In this document: positions 26,204 to 34,652 of the stretch, piece after piece
How the letters are laid out: the number at the start of each line of letters is the position of its first letter
Position numbering within the stretch: position 1 is the stretch's first letter
Source of the DNA: an uncultured Armatimonadota bacterium
GTDB taxonomy: Bacteria > Armatimonadota > Fimbriimonadia > Fimbriimonadales > Fimbriimonadaceae
Assembly: GCA_903904815.1 (NCBI GenBank)
Contig: CAIVDU010000088.1
Span: forward strand, 1 to 50,740
Direction: 5' to 3'
DNA: 50,740 bases
Translations under genes and position numbers: made by a program
The notes under the pieces: model-generated
Told to the model about the DNA's origin: nothing
Databases searched by the model: none
What the model saw: only the letters and a program-made list of their open reading frames with translations

Positions 26204-28804
26204 ATGAAATATAGCCGCAACAATGTGTCCACGCTTGTACTGGCCTTGTCGTTGGTGTCTGCGAGTTACGCGGGGCCACGATTTGGTTTGCTGTCTCATC
26301 CTAACATGCCTCGGGATGGAATGCATGAGGTCTTTTCGGGTCGACTCCTTGTCAAGGTGAATGGCGCCGAAGTTCCAAACGGGGCTCCCGCAAAATTGAC
26401 TGCTGCCCAAACGGCTCGAATTTCGAGAAAGCTGCAGGGTGGAAAGCTGATCGGTGGGCTCAGTCATGGCGGCTGGACTCTGTGGGAGATTCCCCTTGTT
26501 CAAAAGCCTCAGACGGCGATGTTGGCGCTGAAGGATGATCCGGACGTGGTCTTCATTCAGCCCGTCAACAAGGTGTACCCGGTGTCGCTTCCTGTCCCAA
26601 ACGACCCGGATTGGAGCTACGTCGAGTCGGGTTCGAACTTTGTGTTTAACTTTGGAAGCTCGTCCACATCCAGCGCGAGTGGATTTAGACGACTCTGGAA
26701 TCTTTGGGACGTCAACGCGGTAACCGACGATTCGGGCGGTGTTGTCAGCGGTGGGTGGGCTCTGTATCCGGGAAGTTGGTATACGTCGGCGAACAAGCCA
26801 GCCGATTGTCCCATCATCGCCTTCGTGGACACCGGTGCGGACATGGATCACCCGGATTTTAAGAATGCCGGCGGGACAAGCACCGACAGCGCTCACGGCG
26901 GTCAGATCCTCAAATCGTTAAGCGCCTATTTTCAGAACGGCGCGCCTGTCCCCGGGGGAGACCCGACAGATCAGAACGGACATGGAACCCATGTCACCGG
27001 AATCGCGATCGCGGCAGGAAACAACGGCGGATTTGATGGCGATGGGATGATTGGCATTGGCTACAACTCGCGCGGCATGATCCTGAGGGTTTTTGACGAC
27101 TCCGGCAATGCCAGCGATGCGGACGCAGCGGCTGCGATCTATTACGCGGCGGATCACGGAGCGCCCATCATCAATTGCTCCATCGGCACCGGCAACTACT
27201 CTCAGATTTTTCAGGACGCCGTGACCTATGCATTTCAAAAGGGGAGCCTGGTCGTGGCGGCCGGGAATGAGAATGGAGGAGGTGGGGGGAATCTGGGCCC
27301 TATCTATCCGGCTGCCTGCAGCGGGGCGTTGGCGGTGACGGCAAACGCTCCTGGGCTGTATCCGGCTGACGACTACTACGCGGGCTATGGCAACTACGTC
27401 GGGATTGCTGCGCCGGGGGGCGACTTTATCGTGCGTAGCACCACTTCCTACGTGATCCAGTACGTGTACTCGACGGCAACGAGATATCCCTCGACGTTGA
27501 GCGAAAACACCGCTGCGGTGCCGCCATATACTCTGGATTACACCTATCTGGCGGGCACTTCCATGGCTTGTCCCCACGTGTCCGGCGCGGCCGGACTGTA
27601 CTTTGGCCAGAACCACCTGCATCAGTCGGACGGGTTCGCAAATATCAGGGCGTTCCAGGCGCTCCAACGCAGCGCGATGGACACGGCCGGTGCCATAAGT
27701 GGTGGGTGGGAACCAACCCAGGGGTATGGATCTCTGGACGTGCAGGGGCTTCTGCAACTTGGGTCGGCGCCGAATCCGAGAGGGGCTACGGTCGGGGATG
27801 TGACCGGAATCATCTACTACGGCGGCACACCGATCCCGAATGTGCGGGTCACCGCCACCCAGACGACGTCGCCTTACCGCGTCTACCAGACCACAAGTTT
27901 TTCCGACGGCACCTATCGGTTCGACGCGTTCCCGGGTGGGGTTTACGACATCAAAGCTTCGCCATTTGGATCGACCAAGACGAAACGGGTTCAGGTGACC
28001 AACGGCTGCGATATGCCGGGGGTCGACTTCTTCGCCGGGCCGGCCATAACCGATCCGACGCCTCCGAAGATCGCCAAGTTCAATTACGTGGGTGCGACCA
28101 GCACCTCTCTGGATTTCGATCAGTGGGCTTACGATACTGAAACGGAAATCGATTCAGCTACCGTCAAGGTAACTTCGGGAACGTCCACGGTCTACGGGCC
28201 ACAGACGCTCCTGCCAGGAAACACCGCTGTTCATTTGTCTGGATTCACGGTGCCCCGTCGCTACACGGCCACCTTTACGTACACGAACGGCGTCGGGGGC
28301 ATCAGCCATGCGGTTAGGCTCGTCAATGGCGACCTGCAGGATGCGTACGTACTCGATTCCACCCCTACCGTTGACTATTTGACTGGGCATGTCTTCGTGA
28401 AGAGTGGCGCCGCCGGATCCAATGGAGTGACGTACCTTGCCATCGACTTGTCTCAATTGGCTAACAACATCTCGGATGCGAGGTTGACGCTGTTCGGGGG
28501 AGTCACTGGAGCACCGTTGAAGGTCGGTTTGTTCGGGACCAACAACCCGACGTGGACCGAGTCGGGGCTCAATTGGACCAACGCTCCGGTTGTAGCGGGA
28601 ACCAAGACCGATGAGAAGTCGGTAGGTCCCCAGGGTTCGTACACGTGGAACTTGACGTCCTTGATGCAGGCGGCGAAAGCCGCACACAAGTCGACACTCA
28701 CGATCGCATTGAAGTGTGATACGACCTCCGCGACGGGAGCGACCTTCACGAGTCGCCGCGGAGGTGCGGCTGGACCAACCGTGCTGGTGACATCGAGCGA
28801 CTAG
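26204..28804 (+). CDS. Secreted subtilase (S8) with regulatory-like and DNRLRE-like domains
   Basis: An 866-residue exported serine protease. A signal peptide ends near SASYAGP. After a prodomain-like stretch (residues about 45-120) comes the S8 domain: Asp in IAFVDTGADMDHPD (about 209), His in GHGTHVTG (about 261) and Ser in GTSMACPHVSGAAGLYF (about 453), so the triad is complete. A carboxypeptidase-regulatory-like domain follows (about 525-600) with TYRFDAFPGGVYDI. The C-terminal 160 residues (DAYVLDSTPT..., LAIDLSQL, NWTNAPVV, FTSRRGG) match DNRLRE/CBM96-like domains, which bind glycans in some proteins. ATG 26204 is preferred because TGGAGAG lies just upstream and the signal peptide then starts properly. 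Confidence 0.92.
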   Translation: MKYSRNNVSTLVLALSLVSASYAGPRFGLLSHPNMPRDGMHEVFSGRLLVKVNGAEVPNGAPAKLTAAQTARISRKLQGGKLIGGLSHGGWTLWEIPLVQKPQTAMLALKDDPDVVFIQPVNKVYPVSLPVPNDPDWSYVESGSNFVFNFGSSSTSSASGFRRLWNLWDVNAVTDDSGGVVSGGWALYPGSWYTSANKPADCPIIAFVDTGADMDHPDFKNAGGTSTDSAHGGQILKSLSAYFQNGAPVPGGDPTDQNGHGTHVTGIAIAAGNNGGFDGDGMIGIGYNSRGMILRVFDDSGNASDADAAAAIYYAADHGAPIINCSIGTGNYSQIFQDAVTYAFQKGSLVVAAGNENGGGGGNLGPIYPAACSGALAVTANAPGLYPADDYYAGYGNYVGIAAPGGDFIVRSTTSYVIQYVYSTATRYPSTLSENTAAVPPYTLDYTYLAGTSMACPHVSGAAGLYFGQNHLHQSDGFANIRAFQALQRSAMDTAGAISGGWEPTQGYGSLDVQGLLQLGSAPNPRGATVGDVTGIIYYGGTPIPNVRVTATQTTSPYRVYQTTSFSDGTYRFDAFPGGVYDIKASPFGSTKTKRVQVTNGCDMPGVDFFAGPAITDPTPPKIAKFNYVGATSTSLDFDQWAYDTETEIDSATVKVTSGTSTVYGPQTLLPGNTAVHLSGFTVPRRYTATFTYTNGVGGISHAVRLVNGDLQDAYVLDSTPTVDYLTGHVFVKSGAAGSNGVTYLAIDLSQLANNISDARLTLFGGVTGAPLKVGLFGTNNPTWTESGLNWTNAPVVAGTKTDEKSVGPQGSYTWNLTSLMQAAKAAHKSTLTIALKCDTTSATGATFTSRRGGAAGPTVLVTSSD

Positions 28805-28854
28805 CGGAGTTTATCTCCGAGTTGTGCGCCCAGCGACTTTGAACGTTGCTGGGC
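28805..28854 (+). terminator. Two tandem hairpins after subtilase gene
   Basis: CGGAG-TTTAT-CTCCG (28805-28819) is a perfect 5-5-5 hairpin. GCCCAGCGAC (28828-28837) pairs with GTTGCTGGGC (28845-28854), one G-T pair in ten. No long T-tract follows, only TTCGG, so termination is probable but not certain. Confidence 0.55.
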
Positions 28855-28907
28855 TTCGGCTCATGGAGTGGTCATTTGCGGCTGCTTGTCCAAGTGGACT
28901 TGTACGC

Positions 28908-29324
28908 CTAAACAATCAACTTCCTGAAATTAGTGGCTGAGTCTTCGTAGCCAAGGGCTTGATAGAACGGAGCTGCGCGACGACTGGCAAGCGCGATGAG
29001 GTTTGCTCCTCGTTGTTTTGCCTACGCTTCGAATTCAAACATCAATTCTTCGCCGATTCCTTGGCGTCGGAACGATTCGTGAACCATGATCTCCTCGACC
29101 CATGCGACACGGCCATTTGCATAGAACGTGAGGTGCTCAAAGCCCAGGATGTAGCCAACAATTTGTCCGTCGTGTTCAGCAATTGCGATGTAAGCGTTTG
29201 GGGAATCGATGAGTTGGGAATACGAGGTTCGAAATGATTCTTCATGGACAACAAAGGACGTCGCAAAGCCAGTCGCGAGGTCAAGTACACCATTCACGTC
29301 TCTCGTCGTGGCCCTTCGAGTCGT
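28908..29324 (-). pseudogene. GNAT acetyltransferase with in-frame TAG and lost start
   Basis: The minus strand encodes a GNAT-type N-acetyltransferase. The reading frame opens TRRATTRDVNGVLDLA, runs through acetyl-CoA motif RRQGIGEELMFEFEA, then meets TAG at 29022-29024. It continues in the same frame to the true end with AKQRGANLIALASRRAAPFY and QALGYEDSATNFRKLIV, stopping at 28908. The stop sits where homologues usually have Gln or a similar residue, so CAG to TAG is likely. No ATG, GTG or TTG precedes the conserved N-terminus; an ACG at 29322-29324 after GAGGA sits where ATG is expected. GTG 29297 would give a truncated protein. Probably dead. Confidence 0.8.
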
Positions 29325-29377
29325 CGTTCCTCAAGTATGGAATCGGAGTGGTAACTTTCCATAAATGACGTGCCCGT

Positions 29378-29761
29378 GTGTTGATCAAACTTCTCAGCAG
29401 TGAGCTATTCGGCGCTGGGGGATTTGACGGCCTTAGTCGTCAGAATGAGCAGCGAGGATCATCGGTAAAGCGGCTCGTCACAAGATTTTTTCCTGGACGA
29501 GCCAGCGACGGAGGCTTCGTGAGAAACGCACTTCGATCTACGGACACCATCGAACAGGCGCTTGGGCCGGTCGTTGAGTCACTCATCGAAACCCTCGTTC
29601 ACGGTGACCGCAGCCGCCTGCGCACCTGCGCGCATCAAGACTGTGAGCTCAGGTTCTACGACGACAGTAAGAACGGAGCCAGGCGCTGGTGCACGATGTC
29701 GGGTTGTGGCAATCGAGCAAAGGCGGCGGCTTTCCTCCAGCGAAAAAAGGTCCAGGCTTAA
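29378..29761 (+). pseudogene. Truncated CGNR zinc-finger (ABATE-type) regulator
   Basis: The 3' part encodes a clear CGNR zinc finger: CAHQDCELRFYDDSKNGARRWC then MSGCGNRAKAAAFLQRK, with the four zinc cysteines intact. Such proteins normally have about 190 residues with an N-terminal ABATE domain. Here homology seems to begin only around NALRSTDTIEQAL (near 29527); the first 45 or so residues look non-homologous. A perfect inverted repeat, GGCTCGTC (29472-29479) with GACGAGCC (29496-29503), lies near the likely breakpoint. It may be expressed as a stub but is probably a remnant. Confidence 0.65.
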
Positions 29762-29812
29762 GGCATTGGGGGCTTGGCCCTAGGCATCTGTCTGACCGAG
29801 CCCGGCTCTCAA

Positions 29813-30043
29813 TCAATGAATCGTAGTAGCAAATTTTTGGAGCGAATCCTGAGAAAGGGTTGACCCGATTCGCTTTTCCAATTCCCCTTCAAACGTGTGC
29901 GTCGCATCAAGAAGTCGTTGGCGCCCTAGATCCGTAAGCTCGATTCTGGAGGAACGCCGGTCTTGGGGGTCCGTTTCACGCTTACACAACCCGGATGCCT
30001 CGATTCGATCGATCAACTTGCTTGTCCCCTTATCTACTTCGGT
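29813..30043 (-). pseudogene. MarR-family regulator, 3' fragment only
   Basis: The minus strand preserves only the recognition helix, wing and C-terminal helix of a MarR regulator: TEVDKGTSKLIDRIEASGLCKRE, split around 30016, then DPQDRRSSRIELTDLGRQRL. The first 60-70 residues are missing; further upstream on this strand is the 3' end of the DUF2268 gene, which overlaps by about 10 bp. TTG at 30016 could start a 67-residue stub that lacks half of the DNA-binding domain. Confidence 0.75.
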
Positions 30044-30888
30044 GAGTAACCGGATTCTTGAATAAAGCGCGCCGAGTCTTGGCGCTCGAGAATGTCTCGC
30101 ACCGCGCGCCGCTTGTCAGGTGCATGTAGGAAATAGGCTTCCGTGATCCGGTAGCCGACAAAATATCCAAGGTCTCCTGGGCGAGGGACCTTCTGGCCCC
30201 AGGAGCCAATCCAGTCGGCGATCTTGTTACCGTTATCTACGTCGTGCCGCCATTGAGCCCACAGCGCCGCCTCGTGTGCCCGGCCGAATTGCTGCTGCTC
30301 TGTGTTAATCAACCCACCGGAGCACAACTCTCCCAGGAAGTCAGCACTCCCTTCCGCAAGGGTGGCGTCTCTGAGATTCGAGTCACCGAACCGTTGATTA
30401 AAGTGAATTAGTTCGTGGGCCACGATCCAGTGAGCCTGAGCGGGATCGTTAATGTCCATTTCCGCTCCGAGCATGAGCCCACTTGTTCCCGAGGTTCCTG
30501 CCGAAGTAAAACGGCCAATCACGAAGGTCACTGGGGGAAATTTGGCCTTCGGATAAAAATACTTGAATGCGCAGAAGGCAGCCCGTATGGCACGAGTCGA
30601 TTCTGCCATTCGAAGCGTTCGCTCTCGACGAGCAACGTATACCTCGCGGTGTTGCTTGATCAGATCGGCTAGCTGTTTAACCGAACCCACCTTGAGCGTC
30701 ATGAACTCGCGCAAACCAGGCGATCCGACATCCACGTATTCGTGCTGCAGCCGCGATTCCAATTCGTCGTCCTTGGCAGTATCGAAAACCTTCCAGAAGC
30801 GCGGGATGTCCTCGGTGACAATCGAGACATTTAGAGGATCGGTAGAGGTTTGAATGGCCAAAGCGACGAGAGCCGGAACGAAGAGCAC
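30034..30888 (-). CDS. DUF2268-type putative zinc-dependent protease
   Basis: A 284-residue protein with a short signal-like N-terminus (LFVPALVALAIQTST). The metalloprotease motif HELIHFNQ lies near residue 160, followed by AEGSADFLGEL about 25 residues later, whose Glu is the likely third ligand (HExxH...E). Length and order fit predicted zinc proteases of the DUF2268 group; a substrate is not known. GTG at 30888 is preceded by TAGAAT with 6 nt between, the leaderless arrangement. It is the one intact gene between several remnants. Confidence 0.75.
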   Translation of the reverse strand: MLFVPALVALAIQTSTDPLNVSIVTEDIPRFWKVFDTAKDDELESRLQHEYVDVGSPGLREFMTLKVGSVKQLADLIKQHREVYVARRERTLRMAESTRAIRAAFCAFKYFYPKAKFPPVTFVIGRFTSAGTSGTSGLMLGAEMDINDPAQAHWIVAHELIHFNQRFGDSNLRDATLAEGSADFLGELCSGGLINTEQQQFGRAHEAALWAQWRHDVDNGNKIADWIGSWGQKVPRPGDLGYFVGYRITEAYFLHAPDKRRAVRDILERQDSARFIQESGYSPK

Positions 30889-30890
30889 CT

Positions 30891-30903
30891 CACTATTCTA
30901 GTG
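30891..30903 (-). promoter_or_regulatory. -10 box within palindrome, DUF2268 gene
   Basis: On the minus strand TAGAAT (30900-30895) ends 6 nt before the GTG at 30888. It lies inside CACTA-TTC-TAGTG, a perfect 5-3-5 palindrome. Confidence 0.5.
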
Positions 30904-31063
30904 AAAAGTGAGGTGCTGGTGGGATCGGGGGGGGGCACTTAGCGTCGATCGCGTTCAAAATCTCTTCTCCTTTTAGCCTCACCTTGTAATCGGGGTTCGA
31001 GTGGACAAAGGCGATCTTTCCGTTCTTCCCCACGATGAAGACCGATGGCACAGGAAGGCGTGC
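30893..31063 (-). pseudogene. Peroxiredoxin/redoxin C-terminal fragment
   Basis: The minus strand encodes LPVPSVFIVGKNGKIAFVHS, then NPDYKVRLKGEEILNAIDAK, typical of the C-terminal third of AhpC/TSA-type peroxiredoxins (P-x-x-F-I-V-x-x-x-G-x-I and VRL-x-x-EEIL). Nothing upstream in the same frame resembles the rest of the family, including the catalytic cysteine region. It follows 7 nt after the SDR stop. A remnant left by deletion. Confidence 0.7.
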
Positions 31064-31070
31064 TCTACGT

Positions 31071-31787
31071 TCACATCGACGCGAACTGTCGTTCGAGTCC
31101 CTTCGGATCACTGAAATAGAACGCCCCAATCTGAACCGACATGGGGTCGGGGAAAATGTCTTCCACTCCGTCCTCGATTCCCTTAAGGATTGCTTCTGCC
31201 GCCACTTCAGGACTGGTTTTAGGCAGATGGAAGTCCTTCGCCATTTCCGTCTCGATCGGGCCGGGATACACACCAAAGACGGAGATGCCCTTTGGTTTAA
31301 GCTCGGTTCTCAGAGCCTGGGTAGCGGAGTGGAGAGCGGACTTGGACGCTGAATATCCGGCGGCGCCAGCCATGGCGGCAAGTCCTGCGATGGAACTGAA
31401 ATTAGCGATTCCGCCACCCCCACGCTTCTCCAAGATCGGGGCAAAGGCTTGGACCATATGGATCGTGCCGAAATAGTTCACGTCCATGTCGTTCTCAATG
31501 TTCGAAACAGGGCCCGCCGCGATTCCGGCAAAGGCCAAGGAGCCGGCGTTATTGATCAAGACGTCGACGTCGGAGGCCGCTTCGGCGGCGGCGCGGACTT
31601 GGTCGGCGTCCGTGATGTCGAGTTGAACGGCGATAACGCGCTCGTCGCCGAAGTCGGGAAGGCTTTCAACTTTACGCGCTGCAGCGTAAACCTTGTTCAC
31701 GGGGAGCTTGAGAGCGGCTACCACAAGGGCCTTTCCAATTCCACGATTTGCGCCAGTAATAAACAGATTTTGACCTTCGAGTTTCAT
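31071..31787 (-). CDS. Short-chain dehydrogenase/reductase
   Basis: A 238-residue classical SDR. The Rossmann motif TGANRGIGKAL is at residues 11-21, the LDITDAD acidic pair and NNAG follow, and the catalytic Ser (FSSIAG, near 132) and YSASK (near 146-150) are all present, then YPGPIETEM. Such enzymes use NAD(P)H to reduce or oxidise small carbonyl compounds; the substrate is unknown. AAGGAAAAG just upstream of the ATG is the ribosome site. It is divergent from a LysR-type gene with a LysR-box-like palindrome between them, so it is probably that regulator's target. Confidence 0.92.
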   Translation of the reverse strand: MKLEGQNLFITGANRGIGKALVVAALKLPVNKVYAAARKVESLPDFGDERVIAVQLDITDADQVRAAAEAASDVDVLINNAGSLAFAGIAAGPVSNIENDMDVNYFGTIHMVQAFAPILEKRGGGGIANFSSIAGLAAMAGAAGYSASKSALHSATQALRTELKPKGISVFGVYPGPIETEMAKDFHLPKTSPEVAAEAILKGIEDGVEDIFPDPMSVQIGAFYFSDPKGLERQFASM

Positions 31788-31878
31788 GTACTTTTCCTTC
31801 GCGACTCGCTTTTCGAATCACAGGGAGAGATTGATCGACAGCGATCTATCAGAGTAAACGTAAAAAAGAAAGGTTAAA

Positions 31879-31893
31879 ATAAGTTAGTCTTAT
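31879..31893. promoter_or_regulatory. LysR-box-like palindrome (T-N11-A)
   Basis: ATAAG-TTAGT-CTTAT is a perfect 5-5-5 inverted repeat containing the T-N11-A core typical of LysR-type binding sites. It ends 5 nt before the LysR GTG, which suits autoregulation and control of the divergent SDR gene. Confidence 0.6.
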
Positions 31894-31898
31894 AGAAA

Positions 31899-32798
31899 GT
31901 GGAGCTAAGAAATATCAAGAGCTTTGTGACCATCGCCGAAACGATGAGTTTCACCACGGCGGCGGACCAATTGAACCTGAGTCAATCGGCGCTGACTCAG
32001 CAGCTCCAAGCTTTGGAACTTGAGCTGGGAGTTCGCCTCATCGATCGAACTAATCGTCGGCGATTGAGCCTGACTGGACCCGGACAGGTCTTGCTCGACC
32101 AAGGAAGGCGATTGCTCGTCGAGGAGTCCGACCTGCGCACCCAAGTTAAGTCTGCATTGGAGGGAGGCGCAACGCTCGCGATCGGCCATATGGGGTCTGC
32201 TACGATGTCGTTCATCGGTGGGTGGACGAGGGAGTTTCTGCAGCACCATCCTCTGGCTCGGATCTCGTTTCATGATCTTTCTCCGACTGAACAGGAACGG
32301 AGGTTAGAACGACGCCAAATTGATCTTGCTTTTATTCGGGAACCGAACCCGCGCAGAAACATACGCCTGAAAACCATGGCGGTCTACGATGACCGCTTGG
32401 TTCTGGCGGCGCCGAGTGGCGATCCCAGCAACGAGACTGGTTCGATCCAAGCCTATGGTGAGGTGCCTCTCGTCCTTTACAATCGAGTTCAGGCGCCCTG
32501 GCTGAACCAAGCTATCGAAGGCTATTTGTTCCAAAATGGCATCGCTCCGCGCGTGGTTTTGACCGCGGATGGCATGCTTCCGCTACTCCTTACGGTCGCG
32601 TCAGGACAAGGTTACGCACTCATTCCCTCCTGCCTGAAGCACCTTCGCGTCCCCGGGGTCACGTTTATAGAACTGAGCCCTCCTGCTCCGCCTCTGAGCG
32701 TTTTACTCGCCTGGGTCGAAGAAAATAAATCGCCATTGCTCAAGGCATTTATCGAGTTCATCGCTCCGAAAGCCCAAGACTTAAGCACGCCGATTTAG
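31899..32798 (+). CDS. LysR-family transcriptional regulator
   Basis: A 299-residue LysR-type regulator. The N-terminal helix-turn-helix is clear: FVTIAETMSFTTAADQLNLS then QSALTQQLQALELELGVRLI. Residues 90-290 are the periplasmic-binding-protein-like effector domain with LAIGHMGSAT, LAFIREPNP and SGQGYALIPS segments. The start is GTG at 31899. Divergent orientation to the SDR gene and the palindrome in the gap indicate local regulation; the inducer is unknown. Confidence 0.92.
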   Translation: MELRNIKSFVTIAETMSFTTAADQLNLSQSALTQQLQALELELGVRLIDRTNRRRLSLTGPGQVLLDQGRRLLVEESDLRTQVKSALEGGATLAIGHMGSATMSFIGGWTREFLQHHPLARISFHDLSPTEQERRLERRQIDLAFIREPNPRRNIRLKTMAVYDDRLVLAAPSGDPSNETGSIQAYGEVPLVLYNRVQAPWLNQAIEGYLFQNGIAPRVVLTADGMLPLLLTVASGQGYALIPSCLKHLRVPGVTFIELSPPAPPLSVLLAWVEENKSPLLKAFIEFIAPKAQDLSTPI

Positions 32799-32864
32799 TC
32801 AAGACGATTGGGAAGAACGGCATTACAATATCGGAGGGTTTAGCCGGAGACGAGTAAGTTCAAA

Positions 32865-33578
32865 ATGAGACGACTTTTCAACGAAAAAGAAGTGAATCGA
32901 ATCCTGAGAAAGGCTTCCTCGCAAGGCGAGGAGTCTGACGGCATTTCGCTCGAGCAATTGAAGTAGATCGGTTCCGAGCTCGGCTACGATCCGTAGGAGA
33001 TCGAATTAGCGGCACGGGATCTTGGAAGCGATTCTCCTTTGAAAGGCAGTTTCTTAAATGGTCGTGCCGTCCTAGATCGCACGTTGGATGTTCCGGTCAG
33101 CCCTGAGGATTGGTTAGGGATAGTGCCCGCGATGCAGAGGTTCTACAAAAAGGAAGGCGCGGTGACCCAAAGAAGCTCGAATTTCGACTGGGTTGCGACC
33201 GACTCCGAAGGCGGAAGCAGTCTGGCTCTCACCGTGATCAATCGAGGTGGTCGGTGGCGAATAAGGGTTGAGTCCAGTCAGTGGATGTCTTTCATCTTCA
33301 CGCTCGTCTTCGGCGGCATGCTCGCTCTTGTGATCTCGTTGCCGAGTTACAAACATGGCTACCACTGGGCGGCATTCGTGGTGTGCACGGGGATTGCGTT
33401 GGGCATGTTGACCGTTTTCCGCTCACTTCGGTCGAGCCATGTCCAATCCGTCTCTCTGCTGATGGATCGACTCACTTCTAAGGTCGACACAGAACTCCAT
33501 GTGGAATCACGCCCGAATCACTCCACGGCAGTCGATAACTCCCAGTTCGAAGTTCGAGGTCCGGAAGTTTCAGCGTAA
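32865..33578 (+). pseudogene. Two-helix membrane protein gene with two in-frame TAG codons
   Basis: From ATG 32865 the frame reads MRRLFNEKEVNRILRKA..., a helical N-terminal region, then TAG at codon 34 (32964-32966) and TAG at codon 44 (32994-32996), and continues unbroken for 194 more codons. The flanking sequence, LEQLK-stop-IGSELGYDP-stop-EIELAARDLG, matches an amphipathic motif common in bacterial membrane and kinase-associated proteins, so both stops replaced sense codons, plausibly Gln. Later come two membrane helices (about residues 148-190). TTG 33039 could start a 179-residue truncated product that keeps both helices. Function unknown. Confidence 0.75.
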
Positions 33579-33596
33579 CAGTGCGCTAAGTTGTTA

Positions 33597-33644
33597 GGCG
33601 GACCCTAAGCGGAGACACGAATCATTCTCCGGATAGGGTCCGCC
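33597..33644. terminator. Strong two-tier hairpin
   Basis: Outer arms GGCGGACCCTA (33597-33607) and TAGGGTCCGCC (33634-33644) pair perfectly. After a 2-nt internal loop, CGGAGA (33610-33615) pairs with TCTCCG (33626-33631) around a 10-nt loop. It lies 18 nt after the stop of the preceding gene, which suits a terminator, but no T-tract follows, so a structured RNA or processing site is also possible. Confidence 0.55.
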
Positions 33645-33869
33645 GTGCCTCCACGGGGTGGTGGCAAATCCGGAGGGCTGTGCTCGCAGGCTTCATTGCA
33701 CAATTCGATGCGGGGTCTGCGCTACAGCGCTCGCGAATATCCCCTATTGCACATTTAAAACGCGAAAATTTCGGAATTCTGTGTTATCATTTTTGCTTAG
33801 TAATAGTTATTACTAAGCCGCAGAGCAATGATTGGGCTCGGCGGTTTGTCCCATGGAGGTACTCAACCA
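33645..33869 (+). promoter_or_regulatory. Upstream region of the carbohydrate operon
   Basis: No gene seen. TATCAT (33785-33790) is a candidate -10 box, though no good -35 is at 17 bp. The operator-like palindrome at 33795-33818 lies just after it. GGAGG at about 33855 is the ribosome site for the ATG at 33870. I recognise no riboswitch. Confidence 0.4.
33795..33818. promoter_or_regulatory. 24-bp perfect palindrome, likely repressor operator
   Basis: GCTTAGTAATA (33795-33805) and TATTACTAAGC (33808-33818) are perfect complements around GT. The site falls at the expected transcript start, 51 nt before the prepilin ATG. The LacI-family protein at 36854 in the same locus is the natural candidate binder, although typical LacI operators have a CG centre, which this lacks. 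Confidence 0.65.
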
Positions 33870-34652
33870 ATGAAGTTAAGAGCAGGATTCACCCTTATTG
33901 AACTCCTCGTTGTGATTGCGATCATCGCGATCCTTGCCGCAATCTTGTTCCCTGTTTTCGCCCAGGCGAAAGTCGCCGCAAAGAAAACAGTTTCGATAAG
34001 CAACCTGAAGCAGTTGGAGCTGTCGAACGCGATGTATCTGAACGATTTCGACGACACGATTGTGCCGATGCAATACGGGCAAGATGACTACCAGGTCATG
34101 TGGTCCGGTTTGCTCTATCCCTACGTCAAATCAGGCAAGACACTCTACAACAACGCAGGCCTGACCGCCGTCGACGGAGAGTCGTCGAGCATTTTTAACC
34201 CGCCCGCAGCTCCCGACACCCAGCAGTTCGGCTACGGAATTCATGGCGATCTTGCCGTTAACAACTACGGCTATGGCAGCAACAATCCCGGGGTGAGAGC
34301 GAGCGTGGTGACAACGCCAGCCGATCAGATCTTCTTTGTGGAAAAGGGAAGAACTGAGGGTAGTTGGGCGTGGTGCCTTTTCGACACGGCGGAGTGGAAC
34401 TGGACCACCGGCGTCAACTTAGTGAACGGGAATCCGACCACCGACAACAGCAATATTTCGGTGAACTATGACTGTGACGGCTCCGCGTCTGCTTCTGAGG
34501 CCTGGCCCGGTTGTGGACTTTATCCGCGTTATCGCTACGCGGGCGCCGCTCCGGTTGTGTTCTTTGATGGACACGCAACCGCGATGAAGAAGGGCGCCAT
34601 CAAGTGGTACAAGAACATCTATTCAGGCGCCTACCCTTGGGGTGTGTTCTAA
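33870..34652 (+). CDS. DUF1559-like prepilin-type protein heading a sugar operon
   Basis: A 260-residue protein with a type IV prepilin N-terminus: a short positive leader, the processing site GFTLIE, a long hydrophobic helix and [14 protein letters not shown]. The rest resembles the H-x-G-DG (DUF1559) class, with a VVFFDGHA segment before the C-terminus. The role of this class is not established; it may form pseudopilus-like or surface assemblies. ATG 33870 is preferred over an in-frame ATG at 33828 because GGAGG lies about 12 nt upstream and the leader peptide is then short. The lipoprotein gene follows directly. The first 45 residues are almost the same as in the protein at 47136. Confidence 0.87.
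   Translation: MKLRAGFTLIELLVVIAIIAILAAILFPVFAQAKVAAKKTVSISNLKQLELSNAMYLNDFDDTIVPMQYGQDDYQVMWSGLLYPYVKSGKTLYNNAGLTAVDGESSSIFNPPAAPDTQQFGYGIHGDLAVNNYGYGSNNPGVRASVVTTPADQIFFVEKGRTEGSWAWCLFDTAEWNWTTGVNLVNGNPTTDNSNISVNYDCDGSASASEAWPGCGLYPRYRYAGAAPVVFFDGHATAMKKGAIKWYKNIYSGAYPWGVF

Noticed and set aside
26096-26896. 266-codon minus-strand frame over the subtilase 5' end
   Set aside because: Antisense to a clear S8 protease with intact catalytic motifs; no domain seen in the minus frame.
26918-27757. 279-codon minus-strand frame inside the subtilase gene
   Set aside because: Antisense shadow; the sense frame carries catalytic His and Ser motifs here.
32865-33038. Genome-wide reassignment of TAG to an amino acid
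   Set aside because: Several intact genes in the window terminate at TAG exactly where their families end (for example at 19626, 21248, 23974, 28804, 42352), so TAG is a normal stop here.
33645-33869. Riboswitch in the leader of the sugar operon
   Set aside because: The palindrome and hairpin do not match any conserved riboswitch core I know, and the probable transcript start lies after most of the region.
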